A stretch of 56,182 nt of DNA from Verrucomicrobiaceae bacterium. Its GTDB lineage: Bacteria > Verrucomicrobiota > Verrucomicrobiia > Opitutales > Intestinicryptomonadaceae. This document shows positions 36,801 through 45,609 of the stretch, one piece after another (the stretch's first letter is position 1; every line of letters begins with the position of its first letter). Both the position numbers and the translations under genes were made by a program. Location of the stretch: NCBI GenBank assembly GCA_015061955.1, contig SUVO01000016.1, forward strand, positions 1 through 56,182, given 5' to 3'. Below the pieces are notes generated by a model, which was given only the letters and a program-made list of their open reading frames with translations, made no database searches and had not been told where the DNA came from.

Positions 36801-37539
36801 GACGTATACTTGTATAAAATGCTTCTATTGTCTGACCACTTAGAATTCGTCCCGATGCATCAGAAACAGTCATACTGATTGAAATAGGCACCTTTACATT
36901 CCATTTTTCAATCAAGTTTAAATACGCATAAATTGCTGCTTTTACATTTAGAGTATCAATAGAAGTTTCTAATAAAAACAAGTCTACACCAGCCTCGTAC
37001 ATCGACTGCATTTGTGTAGAATAAGCTTGTGTAAGTTCATCAAAAGTTATTGCTCTAACAGAAGCATCTTCAACATCACAAGCAATACTTGCAGCCTTAT
37101 TCATAGGTCCAATAGAACCTGCAACAAAAAGATCTTCGCATTTTTTACCAAGAGCCTTCGATGCTTTCTCGGCAGCAGTTTTTGCAATAGACACTGCTTT
37201 TTTATTTAACGCATCAATAAGCTCATCAGAAATTCCGTAATCAGCCTGTGCTACATTTGTAAGTGCAAAAGAATTTGTTGTTACAATATCGGCACCAGCC
37301 ATGTAATAATCGAAATGAATTTTCTCTATCACATCGGGGCGAGTTATATTCAACAAATCATTATTACCAACAAGCTCAGCCACCGAATTTTCTAATTCAG
37401 CAACGCCCTTGCGATAATCGGCTTCAACCAAACCACAGCGTTGAATAAGCGTACCCATTCCTCCATCGAGAAATACAATTCGCTCGTTCAACAACGAACA
37501 CAAACGTTGACCTCGTTCAGAAAGTTTAATACCCGACAT
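33877..37539 (-). CDS. metH: cobalamin-dependent methionine synthase
   Basis: Transfers the methyl group of methyltetrahydrofolate to homocysteine through cobalamin. The four modules are present in 1220 residues: homocysteine domain (1-340; zinc Cys257, Cys322, Cys323), folate domain (about 365-640), cobalamin domain (about 660-895; His768 in DVHDIG) and reactivation domain (about 905-1215). In the last, the RxxxGY motif that binds S-adenosylmethionine in E. coli MetH (Arg1134) reads CVACGY, and five cysteines cluster (1116, 1118, 1121, 1132, 1135). The rest of that domain (GYPSFPDH, KLTSSMMMQPTSSV) is normal. Reactivation may thus differ. Its operon neighbours are rodA and hprK. Confidence 0.94.
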   Translation of the reverse strand: MSGIKLSERGQRLCSLLNERIVFLDGGMGTLIQRCGLVEADYRKGVAELENSVAELVGNNDLLNITRPDVIEKIHFDYYMAGADIVTTNSFALTNVAQADYGISDELIDALNKKAVSIAKTAAEKASKALGKKCEDLFVAGSIGPMNKAASIACDVEDASVRAITFDELTQAYSTQMQSMYEAGVDLFLLETSIDTLNVKAAIYAYLNLIEKWNVKVPISISMTVSDASGRILSGQTIEAFYTSIRHAQPLFVGLNCSLGAEKMRPYIETFDRIAECYTHCYPNAGMPNPLSEFGYDQMPADTANYLSAYAKDGLVNVLGGCCGTTPAHIKAVVEACKDFTPRKIRAKSKSMLLSGLEALEVVENNAPFVFVGERTNVMGSPAFRKMIKENRFSDALSVARNQVENGANLIDVNFDESMLNSPECMTKFLNLVGADPEIARVPIMIDSSDWDTIVAGLKCIQGKGVVNSISLKEGEEKFLEHARELKKFGAATVVMAFDETGQASTLEDRISVCCRAYKLLVEKVDFPPEDIIFDANVLTIATGMPEHNSYGIDFINAVREIKAKCPLARTSAGVSNISFSLRGNNPVREAMHSVFLYHARKAGLDMGIVNAGMLATYDDIDGKLRDAVEAVVLNTSVDATENLLSMADEFKVGASQKASTTSDWDSLSWQDKLSTAFIKGLDDKAEEIALHFYKELGSAIAVIEQPLMNAMKKVGELFGAGKMFLPQVVKSARVMKKAVSALEPYMTSSAQNKGAKIVIATVKGDVHDIGKNIVNVVLSCNGFNVVDLGVMVEPDKILEASRDADLVGLSGLITPSLEEMANVLKLFEREGLKVPVLVGGATTSKLHTAVKLAPLYSGIVERVGDASLMSGVCNSLLGSSSKASKLEILANQQNLRDAFEQKQQIQKTSKMLSFEDAKERAHKYVLNSRKERPFENSVMLDVDFEKIERYIPWHIFFKTWGMKCSSLNEVAKTPQQKEFFEDIAGALALLKNTAKPKVKAKMFTAQSSNASVMLLDENNVVVETLQFVRNQIPDANGECVSVADYVADETSTEKDFVGLYVATMGKEVDALADDLVAKGDDYTAMLVRSLSDCSAEALSEYVRCEVFKMRHTSDCKCGACSGQQSSNNGICVACGYPSFPDHLQKAKIAKLLNFEEIGVKLTSSMMMQPTSSVVAVWIANPNAKYVVPSLSLEQVADIAKRDCVDVEYLQKYMSVQVVD

Positions 37540-37547
37540 TTTTTTTA

Positions 37548-38513
37548 TTAGTCTTTTTTTGCCATATGGGCAATGAGCTTATCGTTGAATGCCTTTGCAC
37601 TATCGTGTCCCATCTGACGCAATGCGTACACACGAGCAGCAACTTCTACCAATCTTGCCATATCTCGACCTGGACGAACTGGAATTTCAAAATGTGGAAT
37701 TTGCACACCAAGGATATTTTTATACTTAGTATCTAATCCCGTTCTATCTTCAACCATTCCACTTTTCCACTCAACAAACGACACAATAATATCGATTGAT
37801 TTTTCCATGCGTACACAATTGATACCAAACAACTCTGCCACACTGATAATACCAATACCTCTACATTCCATATAGCCCCTATTTAATTCTGGAGCTTTAC
37901 CTAAAACTTTATGATCGTTTACTTTTTCGCAATAAACAACATCGTCGGCAACCAAAGAATGACCTTTATCGATTAGAGCCAAAGCACATTCACTTTTACC
38001 AATACCACTATCTCCACAAATGAGTGTTCCAACACCACGAATATCTATAAGCGTTCCGTGTTCAGATGTCTTAGGCGAAAACATTCTATCAATTCGCACA
38101 ATGATATCAGCCAAGAACTCCTTTGACTTCATCTTTGTACGGAAAAGTGGCACTTTACATTCGTTAGCAACATCTACCATTGCCTTTGTTGGTGCAAGAT
38201 TACGAGAAATTACAATACACGGAATTTTCAATTCTGCCATTCTGAACAGAACATCGCGTTGCGATTTTTCCGATAAGTCGCGCATGTATGCCATTTCACC
38301 TGCACCAAAAAGTTGAATTCGTTTTGATGCAAAGTTCTTGAAGTATCCTGTAATAGCAAGTGCCGGTCTGTTCAAACTTGGTTCTAGTATAATTCTATCA
38401 AAACCATCACCACCAGCCAACAACTCAAGCTCGGTTAATTCTTTAAAATTTTCATAAAACTTTCTTACCGATAACTCCTGAGATTGTTTGATATTGTTTA
38501 GTTTTGTATCCAT
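37548..38513 (-). CDS. hprK: HPr kinase/phosphorylase
   Basis: Bifunctional enzyme that phosphorylates and dephosphorylates a regulatory serine of HPr. Of 321 residues, the N-terminal domain is about 1-135. The catalytic domain carries the conserved His152 (EHGTLIDIRG), Walker A GDSGIGKS (167-174) and the signature ECRGIGIISVAELFG (216-230). In diderms with incomplete PTS it often serves signalling roles. It lies 9 bases after lptB; linkage of hprK to lptB is also known in Proteobacteria. No HPr gene is in the window. Confidence 0.93.
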   Translation of the reverse strand: MDTKLNNIKQSQELSVRKFYENFKELTELELLAGGDGFDRIILEPSLNRPALAITGYFKNFASKRIQLFGAGEMAYMRDLSEKSQRDVLFRMAELKIPCIVISRNLAPTKAMVDVANECKVPLFRTKMKSKEFLADIIVRIDRMFSPKTSEHGTLIDIRGVGTLICGDSGIGKSECALALIDKGHSLVADDVVYCEKVNDHKVLGKAPELNRGYMECRGIGIISVAELFGINCVRMEKSIDIIVSFVEWKSGMVEDRTGLDTKYKNILGVQIPHFEIPVRPGRDMARLVEVAARVYALRQMGHDSAKAFNDKLIAHMAKKD

Positions 38514-38522
38514 AATAAAAAT

Positions 38523-39263
38523 TTACATTTGAAAGTTTTCGCCCAAATAAAGTTTACGTGCATTTTCATCATTAACAAGAAAATCGCTCGAACCCTCACA
38601 CAAAACGGAGCCATCGCATATCAAGTATGCACGGTCAACAATACTTAATGTTTCACGAACATTATGGTCGGTAATCAAAACGCCTATACCTCTATTTTTA
38701 AGACCTCTTACAATGTCTTGCACTTCTGCAACACTGATTGGATCAACCCCACTGAATGGTTCATCCATCAATAGAAAACTTGGACGTGTTGTAAGAGCTC
38801 GCGTTATTTCAAGACGACGTCGCTCACCACCCGACAACGTAAATGCTTTTTGTTTTGCCAAATGAGCCAAATTGAGTTCTTGAAGCATTTTCATTGAATA
38901 CTCGTGCAGCTGTTTACGTGGAATATTTAAAGTTTCGGCAACTGCCAAAATATTTTCATACACAGTAAGTTTTCTAAAAATAGATGCTTCTTGAGGCAAA
39001 TAACCAATACCTGTTCTGGCACGCTTGTACATTGGCATATTTGTTACATCTTTACCATTCAGAAAAACCTTACCTTCAGTAGCTGGAACAAGACCAACTA
39101 TCATATAAAAACTGGTTGTTTTTCCAGCTCCATTCGGACCTAACAACCCAACAATCTCGCCAGCCGAAACATTTATATTTACGCCTTTTACAACGCGACG
39201 TTTCCCATACTCTTTTACGAGATTTTCGGTGCGAATCGACATTACATCATTATTTGAATTCAT
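38523..39263 (-). CDS. lptB: LPS export ABC transporter ATPase LptB
   Basis: Cytoplasmic ATPase of the LptB2FG transporter moving lipopolysaccharide to the outer membrane. Motifs are Walker A GPNGAGKTT, signature LSGGERRRLEI, Walker B FLLMDEPFSGVD and the His-switch TDHNVRETL, with the LptB-typical Q-loop LPQEASIFRKLTVYEN. Three in-frame ATGs occur (39281, 39263, 39242); 39263 is used, and 39242 would also keep the full fold. lptF, lptG and lptC are not in the window. Confidence 0.92.
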   Translation of the reverse strand: MNSNNDVMSIRTENLVKEYGKRRVVKGVNINVSAGEIVGLLGPNGAGKTTSFYMIVGLVPATEGKVFLNGKDVTNMPMYKRARTGIGYLPQEASIFRKLTVYENILAVAETLNIPRKQLHEYSMKMLQELNLAHLAKQKAFTLSGGERRRLEITRALTTRPSFLLMDEPFSGVDPISVAEVQDIVRGLKNRGIGVLITDHNVRETLSIVDRAYLICDGSVLCEGSSDFLVNDENARKLYLGENFQM

Positions 39264-39284
39264 AATAAATATTTTTAACAAAAA

Positions 39285-39560
39285 TTAGAAGTGTTGCAAT
39301 ACTTTTGATTTTGTATTTTTAAAACGTAAATTTGGGAAAAACCCATCAATTACACTCCAACAATGGATCAATACTGCCAATGGTAAAAAATGTACATAAA
39401 AAACAGGCATAAACAAAAAATACAAAATTCCTCGCAAATATTTACGCTGAAATATTTGACCAACACCTGGAGCAAAAAAGCTTGTAGCCATAGCTAATAT
39501 CACATCAAACAATGCGTATCCATCTCGACTAAAATAACATTTTTTCAAACAAAATTGCAT
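39285..39560 (-). CDS. small TM2-like membrane protein
   Basis: Protein of 91 residues with two hydrophobic segments. The segment SFFAPGVGQIFQRKYLRGIL resembles the TM2 domain (PGxGQxYxGxxxxG) found in small bacterial membrane proteins of unknown role. It is the first gene of the operon that goes on to lptB, hprK, metH, rodA and rng. Confidence 0.6.
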   Translation of the reverse strand: MQFCLKKCYFSRDGYALFDVILAMATSFFAPGVGQIFQRKYLRGILYFLFMPVFYVHFLPLAVLIHCWSVIDGFFPNLRFKNTKSKVLQHF

Positions 39561-39627
39561 TGTTTTATTTCAAAAAAATTACAATTAGAACGCAACTGTA
39601 TTTTTTACTTTTTATACGACAAACAAA

Positions 39628-39659
39628 AAGGTAGGTAATCGTATTGATTTACCTACCTT
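39628..39659 (-). terminator. terminator of the ompH operon
   Basis: AAGGTAGGTAA (39628-39638) and TTACCTACCTT (39649-39659) make an 11-bp stem. On the minus strand it is followed by TTTGTTT. It ends the rplY-to-ompH operon about 80 bases past the ompH stop. Confidence 0.85.
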
Positions 39660-39741
39660 CTTAGATTATACAATGAAATTGTAGCTATTTGTTAAGTTTA
39701 ATATAAAACTTTTTTCAACCACAAATCTCATTTACATAAAA

Positions 39742-40284
39742 CTATTTCTTTGGAGCCGAAGCGTTGATTCTCTTGATTGTTTCTGCAGAAAGATCAAACT
39801 TTGGATCTGCATAAATGCAAGAGCGTTTTTCTAAAACGTAATCAGCCTTCTTTTCTTTTGCGATTTTTTCAACTTCTTTTGAAATTTCTTCTAAGTGCAA
39901 AAGTCTTACACGCTGTAAGCTTTCCGACAAGCGTTTCTGTGCTTGTTCAACAATGCTACGCATTTCGCCTTCAAGCTTTTGAACTTCGATTGCCTTTGGA
40001 CGCATTTCTTTTTCCATGAACTGCTTTTTACCATCTTCCGACAATGGCTTACTTTCTAAATCTTTCTGCAGATTCTTAAGTTCACCAATAAGTTTCTGGC
40101 GTTTTTCTTCCATCTTCTGAACTTCTTGCTTTGTTGTTTCAGCAGATGCGTTTATTTGTGCATTAGCTTCTTTTGCTTTGTAGAACTCTTTATATACTTC
40201 AATCATATCTACATAGTATATAGAAGTTGCATTTGCGATTGTGTAAGCAGCTACTGCTGCGAGTATTGTAAGTATTTTTTTCAT
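39742..40284 (-). CDS. periplasmic chaperone OmpH/Skp
   Basis: Periplasmic chaperone of 180 residues that carries unfolded outer-membrane proteins to BamA. The start at 40284 is chosen because it begins with a signal peptide (MKKILTILAAVAAYTIANA). The mature part is a long charged coiled coil (about 40-130) ending in ADYVLEKRSCIYADPKFDLS, the typical OmpH C-terminal pattern. It follows bamA, the usual arrangement. A longer in-frame start would overlap bamA and bury the signal. Confidence 0.9.
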   Translation of the reverse strand: MKKILTILAAVAAYTIANATSIYYVDMIEVYKEFYKAKEANAQINASAETTKQEVQKMEEKRQKLIGELKNLQKDLESKPLSEDGKKQFMEKEMRPKAIEVQKLEGEMRSIVEQAQKRLSESLQRVRLLHLEEISKEVEKIAKEKKADYVLEKRSCIYADPKFDLSAETIKRINASAPKK

Positions 40285-40345
40285 ATTTTTTACTTTTGTT
40301 GATGTTATTATAGAAAGTTTTTTTATAGTTTTGTTCCAACTTTTT

Positions 40346-42790
40346 TTAGAAAACTGTACCAAACGAGAAGTTAAACTGAGGTCCATCGTCATTATAATCT
40401 CCAGTTTTCATTGGGAAACCAACATCTAAACGCATCGGAGCGCCCATCAAGATAATACGCAATCCGACACCAAAGTCTGAATTGTAATCCGATGGATTGA
40501 AATCCCAATCGCTAGAATTTAGGAAACCTACATCGTAGAACATAGCAAAACGCACAGGATTAAACACCTCAATAGAGTACTCTGCCGATGCAAACCCGAA
40601 CGAATCGCCACCAAAAGGTTCTTCGGTCAGTTTACCAAGCTTACCCACTTTTCTGTATTTAAAACCACGCAAATTGTATGCACCACCCAAGAAGAATTTT
40701 TCAAAGTACGGAACTTCATCGCCCGACAATCCCATAACTGTACCTATACGACCAACTATCGAGAACACTTGATTACCGAAATCGAACGTTGGCACCCAAT
40801 AACCAGCTCTGAACTCAATTCTGTAAAGGTCGGTATCGCCCATAAATGGCCCACCTGCAAAATCGTTAATAAGCTCGAATCGAGTACCTCGTGTTGGCAA
40901 CAGATAACTATCGCGAGTATCACGCAAGAATGTCAACGAAACTTGAGATATCGAACGCGACCCAATATCGCCACGTTCACGACTCATAACGCCATCTGCA
41001 ATAAGCTCATCATCTACATCACTAATATCTACCGATTCTATTTTGTAAGCCAACTTTGCTTCAACGAGTTCATATATACGTTTACGCAAGTAATGTTGCA
41101 TACCTAATCTGCATTCTTCATAATAATCTGAATAATAATCCGACTCTGAACGATACAATTCAAATCCGTATGCTAAATTTCTGTTAAATACCCAAGGTTC
41201 TTCAAAATTGAGAACAATCTGACTACTTTTCAAACCAATACTACCACGCAATCTGAATTTCTGTCCATCACCTTGGAACATACTATCTGGATTTTTATAA
41301 TCGAAATTTCCTTGAGTAAGTTCTACTGTACCAACCAAACTTTCAACAGTACTGAACCCTGCACCAAAAGTTACATTACCTGTTCTACCTTCTTTTACAA
41401 CAATTCGCAAATCTCTACGATTAGGAATTTTTGAGGCTTCTGGTGCTAAAGTTACTTCATCGAAAAATCTTGTTTCTTTTAAGCGATTTTCCGATTGTTT
41501 CATACGCTTAAGGTCGAAAATTTCCCCTGGTGCCAACGACAATTCGCGTATAATAACTTCGCTTTTTGTCTTTGTGTTTCCTTGAATGTTTATTGACTCT
41601 AAATAAAATTTTTCACTTTCGATTATATCGATAATCAAATCAATCTTACCTGTTTTCAAATTTGGTCTGCGCAAGGCTCTTACAATTGTATCAATATAAC
41701 CATACTCACCATAATATGTTTTTATAGCTTCGGTCATTTTATCGACAGCTTCTGGTGAAAAAACATTACCATCGGTCAAATCGAAGTATTCAACAAATTC
41801 AAATAATTTCTCTGTTTTAAAGAGTTTATTATTTTTAAAGGTAGTATTTCCCACATAATAACGTTTATTTGGCACAACATGAATAACTATATCCATATCG
41901 CCCGGATTATCTTCATCAGGAAATTCAAACTTAACTTTTGTTTCATCAATTTCTACATCGAGAAAACCTAAGTTTCTATAAAATTTACGCAAAGTTTCAA
42001 GGTCGGCTTTAAACTCGTCTTCTTTAAATCGACCATTATCTGTTAAATGCGATATTATAGGAATCCATGTATCTGTTTTTATTGCCGCTTTGAGTTTCAA
42101 CGAACTAAGCTCATCTTTCTGGTCGCGAGCAAAAAGTTTTTTACCAATCTTACCCCAAAATCCGTACGATTTTTCAACCATTGGGTCGCCAGTAAAATAG
42201 ATATTTTGAATTTGTATATCGGCACCTTCATCAATATTGAATATAACAGCCCCCAAACCAAGCTGTTCATTACGTTCAATAGAATAAGTAACCTTAGCTA
42301 ACGCAAAACCTTTTTTGATATAAAAATCTCTAATTTTATCGGCATCACGTTTTACTTTCACTTCATCTAAAATCGAACCTGCATACGAATCGATTTCGCT
42401 TTGTAATTTTGAAGAACGATACTCTTTATTACCATTAAACGCCAACTGCGATATTCTGAATTTAGGCGTTACAAAGAAATCAACAACTAATTTATTATCA
42501 ATATTTAAGCTTCTTTTAGCTGTAATTAAATCGTATTGTCCGGTAGCATACAACGAACGTATAGACTGATCGAGAGCAACTTGATTAAATTTATCACCTT
42601 TACGCAAATGCACATGCGAAAGAACTGCATCTTTAGCTACTGCTTTTGGTCCTTCTATTGTAACGTTGATTTCTTCGATTACCTGCTCTTGTTTTTCTTG
42701 AGCAAAACCGAACATAGCCGTAAATGCAAAAACACTTACAACTACTACCTTTACTATACTTTTTACAAACTCTATCATAAGAAATTTCAT
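40346..42790 (-). CDS. bamA: outer membrane protein assembly factor BamA
   Basis: Core of the BAM complex that inserts beta-barrels in the outer membrane. The 814 residues consist of a signal peptide (about 1-30), five POTRA domains (about 38-430; INIQGNTKTKSEVIIRELSL is typical of POTRA5) and a 16-strand barrel with the conserved GGAYNLRGF (lid-loop VRGF-like motif) near 735 and a terminal Phe. A second ATG four codons downstream is possible. It lies 6 bases from dnaB and runs on into ompH. Confidence 0.94.
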   Translation of the reverse strand: MKFLMIEFVKSIVKVVVVSVFAFTAMFGFAQEKQEQVIEEINVTIEGPKAVAKDAVLSHVHLRKGDKFNQVALDQSIRSLYATGQYDLITAKRSLNIDNKLVVDFFVTPKFRISQLAFNGNKEYRSSKLQSEIDSYAGSILDEVKVKRDADKIRDFYIKKGFALAKVTYSIERNEQLGLGAVIFNIDEGADIQIQNIYFTGDPMVEKSYGFWGKIGKKLFARDQKDELSSLKLKAAIKTDTWIPIISHLTDNGRFKEDEFKADLETLRKFYRNLGFLDVEIDETKVKFEFPDEDNPGDMDIVIHVVPNKRYYVGNTTFKNNKLFKTEKLFEFVEYFDLTDGNVFSPEAVDKMTEAIKTYYGEYGYIDTIVRALRRPNLKTGKIDLIIDIIESEKFYLESINIQGNTKTKSEVIIRELSLAPGEIFDLKRMKQSENRLKETRFFDEVTLAPEASKIPNRRDLRIVVKEGRTGNVTFGAGFSTVESLVGTVELTQGNFDYKNPDSMFQGDGQKFRLRGSIGLKSSQIVLNFEEPWVFNRNLAYGFELYRSESDYYSDYYEECRLGMQHYLRKRIYELVEAKLAYKIESVDISDVDDELIADGVMSRERGDIGSRSISQVSLTFLRDTRDSYLLPTRGTRFELINDFAGGPFMGDTDLYRIEFRAGYWVPTFDFGNQVFSIVGRIGTVMGLSGDEVPYFEKFFLGGAYNLRGFKYRKVGKLGKLTEEPFGGDSFGFASAEYSIEVFNPVRFAMFYDVGFLNSSDWDFNPSDYNSDFGVGLRIILMGAPMRLDVGFPMKTGDYNDDGPQFNFSFGTVF

Positions 42791-42796
42791 TTTAGG

Positions 42797-44245
42797 CTAA
42801 ATTGCTGGCGTATCAACCTTTGCCTCTGTTTCGTATCTTGTATAACTTCTATTGAACAAGAGAGTTGTTACACCCGTTGGACCATTACGATTTTTTGCCA
42901 ATTCGGCACGAATATGCCAACAATTACTTTCTATTACTTCTTTCGATGTATTTTGACGACTCAACAACAATATTGCGTCGGCATCTTGTTCAATTGAACC
43001 TGATTCACGCAAATCACTCGGGCGTGGTGGTCTATCGCCTTTTTCACTATCTCTATTCAACTGCGCCAACACTATAACTGGCACCAACAATTCCTTTGCC
43101 ATAGCTTTCATACCACGCGATATTTCAGCTATTTCCTGTTCTCGAGGCAACGTTGGATCTGATCCACGCAAAAGTTGCAAATAGTCAACAACAATCAAAC
43201 CAAGCTTACTACCTTTCTGCTGAAGTTGCTGATTTAATCTGCGTGCTTTTGCTCGCATTTCCATAATAGACAAGCCTGCAGTATCATCTATCCAAAGTGG
43301 CGAACCTTTCAATTCCTTTGCAGTTGTAAGGATATCGGCTTTTGTTTTATTATCAATTCTTCCCTCAGCAAGTTTATGTTGGTCGGCACGCGCTCTAGAA
43401 GCAATCATACGCATATACAAGTCGTCAGCCAACATTTCCAACGAGAACACAAGTGTAGGATATGGTGGATTACTAAAGATAGCACTTTCTACTATATTCA
43501 ACGCTATAGACGTTTTCCCCGTACCAGGACGCCCTGCTATAACAATCATTTCGTTAGCGTGCAAACCATGAGTTTTACTATCCAAATCTTTAAAGCCCAT
43601 TGGCACGCCTCGGATAGCACCTTTATTTGCTATAATTTCGTTTATCTTGCTAACAGCAGAATCTACTTGCTCCGAAGCCTTTCGAATATTATCGCCTACA
43701 CGATCTGTATTTATATTCAAAAACGCCTCTTCTACGTTATCTATAAGAGCTTCTATTGAACCCTTATTATTGCGAACTTTATCGAGCGTTACAACGCACT
43801 CGCGAGAGATTTTACGCAAGAAATATTTTTCACGCAAAATTTCTATCCACTCGCGAAAATTTGCAATAGTTTCAACCCTACCAAGAATATCATTACTTAT
43901 GTAATCTACCCCTATTTTTTCCAAATAACCCATCGATTTTAGTTTTTCAGAAAGCAAAACTACATCGATTGGTTTGGTTTCATTATGTAGGGCTAACATA
44001 GCCGAATAAATTTTTGCGTTTTTAGCGTCGAAAAAATACTCTTCTCGTATTTTATTCATAACGCAACTGCCCATAACCTCGCCAGATTCATCGAGCAATA
44101 TTGATGCTAACACACCACATTCGGCATCTACATTACGTGGTGCATCATCACTCCAGACAAAATTTGTCGACAAGAAAGCCCCAGAGCCCCCATTTAGAGC
44201 ACCTGCGGCTTTCTTTCCTGTGGATTTTTTGCCCCTTTCTGACAT
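42797..44245 (-). CDS. dnaB: replicative DNA helicase DnaB
   Basis: Hexameric helicase of the replication fork. The 482 residues comprise a basic N-terminal extension (about 1-35), the DnaB N-domain and the RecA-like domain with Walker A AGRPGTGKTS, LFSLEMLADDLYMR, Walker B IVVDYLQLL and SDLRESGSIEQDADAI. The coding sequence has no intein or insertion. It follows rplI, as in many bacteria. Confidence 0.95.
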   Translation of the reverse strand: MSERGKKSTGKKAAGALNGGSGAFLSTNFVWSDDAPRNVDAECGVLASILLDESGEVMGSCVMNKIREEYFFDAKNAKIYSAMLALHNETKPIDVVLLSEKLKSMGYLEKIGVDYISNDILGRVETIANFREWIEILREKYFLRKISRECVVTLDKVRNNKGSIEALIDNVEEAFLNINTDRVGDNIRKASEQVDSAVSKINEIIANKGAIRGVPMGFKDLDSKTHGLHANEMIVIAGRPGTGKTSIALNIVESAIFSNPPYPTLVFSLEMLADDLYMRMIASRARADQHKLAEGRIDNKTKADILTTAKELKGSPLWIDDTAGLSIMEMRAKARRLNQQLQQKGSKLGLIVVDYLQLLRGSDPTLPREQEIAEISRGMKAMAKELLVPVIVLAQLNRDSEKGDRPPRPSDLRESGSIEQDADAILLLSRQNTSKEVIESNCWHIRAELAKNRNGPTGVTTLLFNRSYTRYETEAKVDTPAI

Positions 44246-44262
44246 GGTGGCAAACCACTTAA

Positions 44263-44733
44263 TTATTTATCGTCAATCGGATTTTCCGAAACGACTTCAA
44301 AACCGAAATCAACCTTTACGCTATTATGAAGCTTGATTGCAGCAGTATGTTTGCCCAATTCCTTAACAGGAGCTTCAAGATGAATAGCTTTCTTTGGCAA
44401 TTCAATTCCGTTTTCAGCAAGCTTTGCTACTAAATCTGCCGATGTTACCGAACCGAACATCTTACCACCTTCGCCTGTTTTAACTGCGAAAGCAATCGAC
44501 ATACCTTCAAGAGCCTTTGCTACTGCTTGAGCATTTTCAAGCTCCTTAGCTTCTCTAATTTCACGAGCCTTCAAGAGAGCTTCAATCTGCTTTTTGTTGG
44601 CCTTGTTTACGGGAATTGCAATTTTTTTAGGGAGCAAGAAATTGCGGGCATAACCTGCTTTTACTGTAACTTGTTCGCCTTCACCACCCAAATTTGCGAG
44701 GGGCTTAACCAATAATACTTTACTTGTTGCCAT
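44263..44733 (-). CDS. rplI: 50S ribosomal protein L9
   Basis: Ribosomal protein of 156 residues. It starts MATSKVLLVKPLANLGGEGE, with the L9 signature VKAGYARNFLLPKKIAIPV in the N-terminal domain, a long connecting helix and the C-terminal rRNA-binding domain (KMFGSVTSADL). It lies between ssb and dnaB. The usual rpsR between ssb and rplI is absent here. Confidence 0.95.
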   Translation of the reverse strand: MATSKVLLVKPLANLGGEGEQVTVKAGYARNFLLPKKIAIPVNKANKKQIEALLKAREIREAKELENAQAVAKALEGMSIAFAVKTGEGGKMFGSVTSADLVAKLAENGIELPKKAIHLEAPVKELGKHTAAIKLHNSVKVDFGFEVVSENPIDDK

Positions 44734-44772
44734 AATTTTTACCTGTGTAAATTATATAGTTTTTGTTAAAAA

Positions 44773-45216
44773 TCAAAACGGAACATCATCTTCAAGATCA
44801 TCTTGAACAGCTGGTGCCTGCTGACGCACGCGTGCTGGCGATGGGGTATATTCCGCATTATCAAATCCACCCGCAGATGAATCTCTACCGCCTCCAACGA
44901 ACTCGAAACGTTCGAGAACTACTACGAGCTTTGTGCGTTTCTGTCCTTGCTTGTCTTCCCATGAATCTTGGCGAAGGCGCCCTTCTACCAAAATCGGCTT
45001 ACCCTTTGAAAAATATTTTGAAATATTTTCTGCTGTTCTGCCGAACGAATCAATGTCAACAAAGCAAGTTTCATCACGTACGGTTCCATCTTGAGCTGGA
45101 AACGAACGATTTACCGCAATCGAAAAACGACAGATGCTTGTACCTGTCTGAGTCTGACGAATCTCTGGGTCTCTTGTGAGATTACCCATCAAAATGACTC
45201 TGTTGAACGAAGACAT
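44773..45216 (-). CDS. ssb: single-stranded DNA-binding protein
   Basis: Protein of 147 residues. An OB fold (about 1-108, starting MSSFNRVILMGNLTRDPEIR, with VDIDSFGRTAENISKYFSKG and LVEGRL) is followed by a flexible linker and the acidic partner-binding tail DDLEDDVPF, which recruits replication and repair proteins. It stands between rpsF and rplI as in most bacteria. Confidence 0.95.
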   Translation of the reverse strand: MSSFNRVILMGNLTRDPEIRQTQTGTSICRFSIAVNRSFPAQDGTVRDETCFVDIDSFGRTAENISKYFSKGKPILVEGRLRQDSWEDKQGQKRTKLVVVLERFEFVGGGRDSSAGGFDNAEYTPSPARVRQQAPAVQDDLEDDVPF

Positions 45217-45230
45217 CTCGACCTCCGAAA

Positions 45231-45518
45231 CTATTTTGCGATAACAATGAAGCGATCAACTGTTCTGTCGAGGCGCAACTTTTCTCTGATAATACTTGCC
45301 GAATTAGCTGGACCTTCGTAATCGAATTTTACATAGATACCTGCTGGGAAATTACGATCAGTTGCACGAGCAAATGTTTTCTGACCGAGATTTTCGCATG
45401 CTTCAATCTGGCAACCTGCCGATTCAATTACACCCTTGAGTTTTTCTACCAACGTTTCAACAGGTTCGTTATAACCTCTTGTATCGAGAATGAATGTTGT
45501 TTGATATTTTTTGTTCAT
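45231..45518 (-). CDS. rpsF: 30S ribosomal protein S6
   Basis: Ribosomal protein of 95 residues. It begins MNKKYQTTFILDTRGYNEPV, has the ferredoxin-like fold strands (FARATDRNFPAGIYVKFDYE) and ends with LRLDRTVDRFIVIAK. It is 14 bases upstream of ssb. Identification rests on sequence and on the rpsF-ssb-rplI order. Confidence 0.92.
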   Translation of the reverse strand: MNKKYQTTFILDTRGYNEPVETLVEKLKGVIESAGCQIEACENLGQKTFARATDRNFPAGIYVKFDYEGPANSASIIREKLRLDRTVDRFIVIAK

Positions 45519-45609
45519 ATTTGTGAGTTTTTAAATTGTTATTAAATAAATGTGCTATCTGTTATCTATTAAACAAACGCCGATTGCAAGCAAAAAGCCT
45601 TTTCAATCA

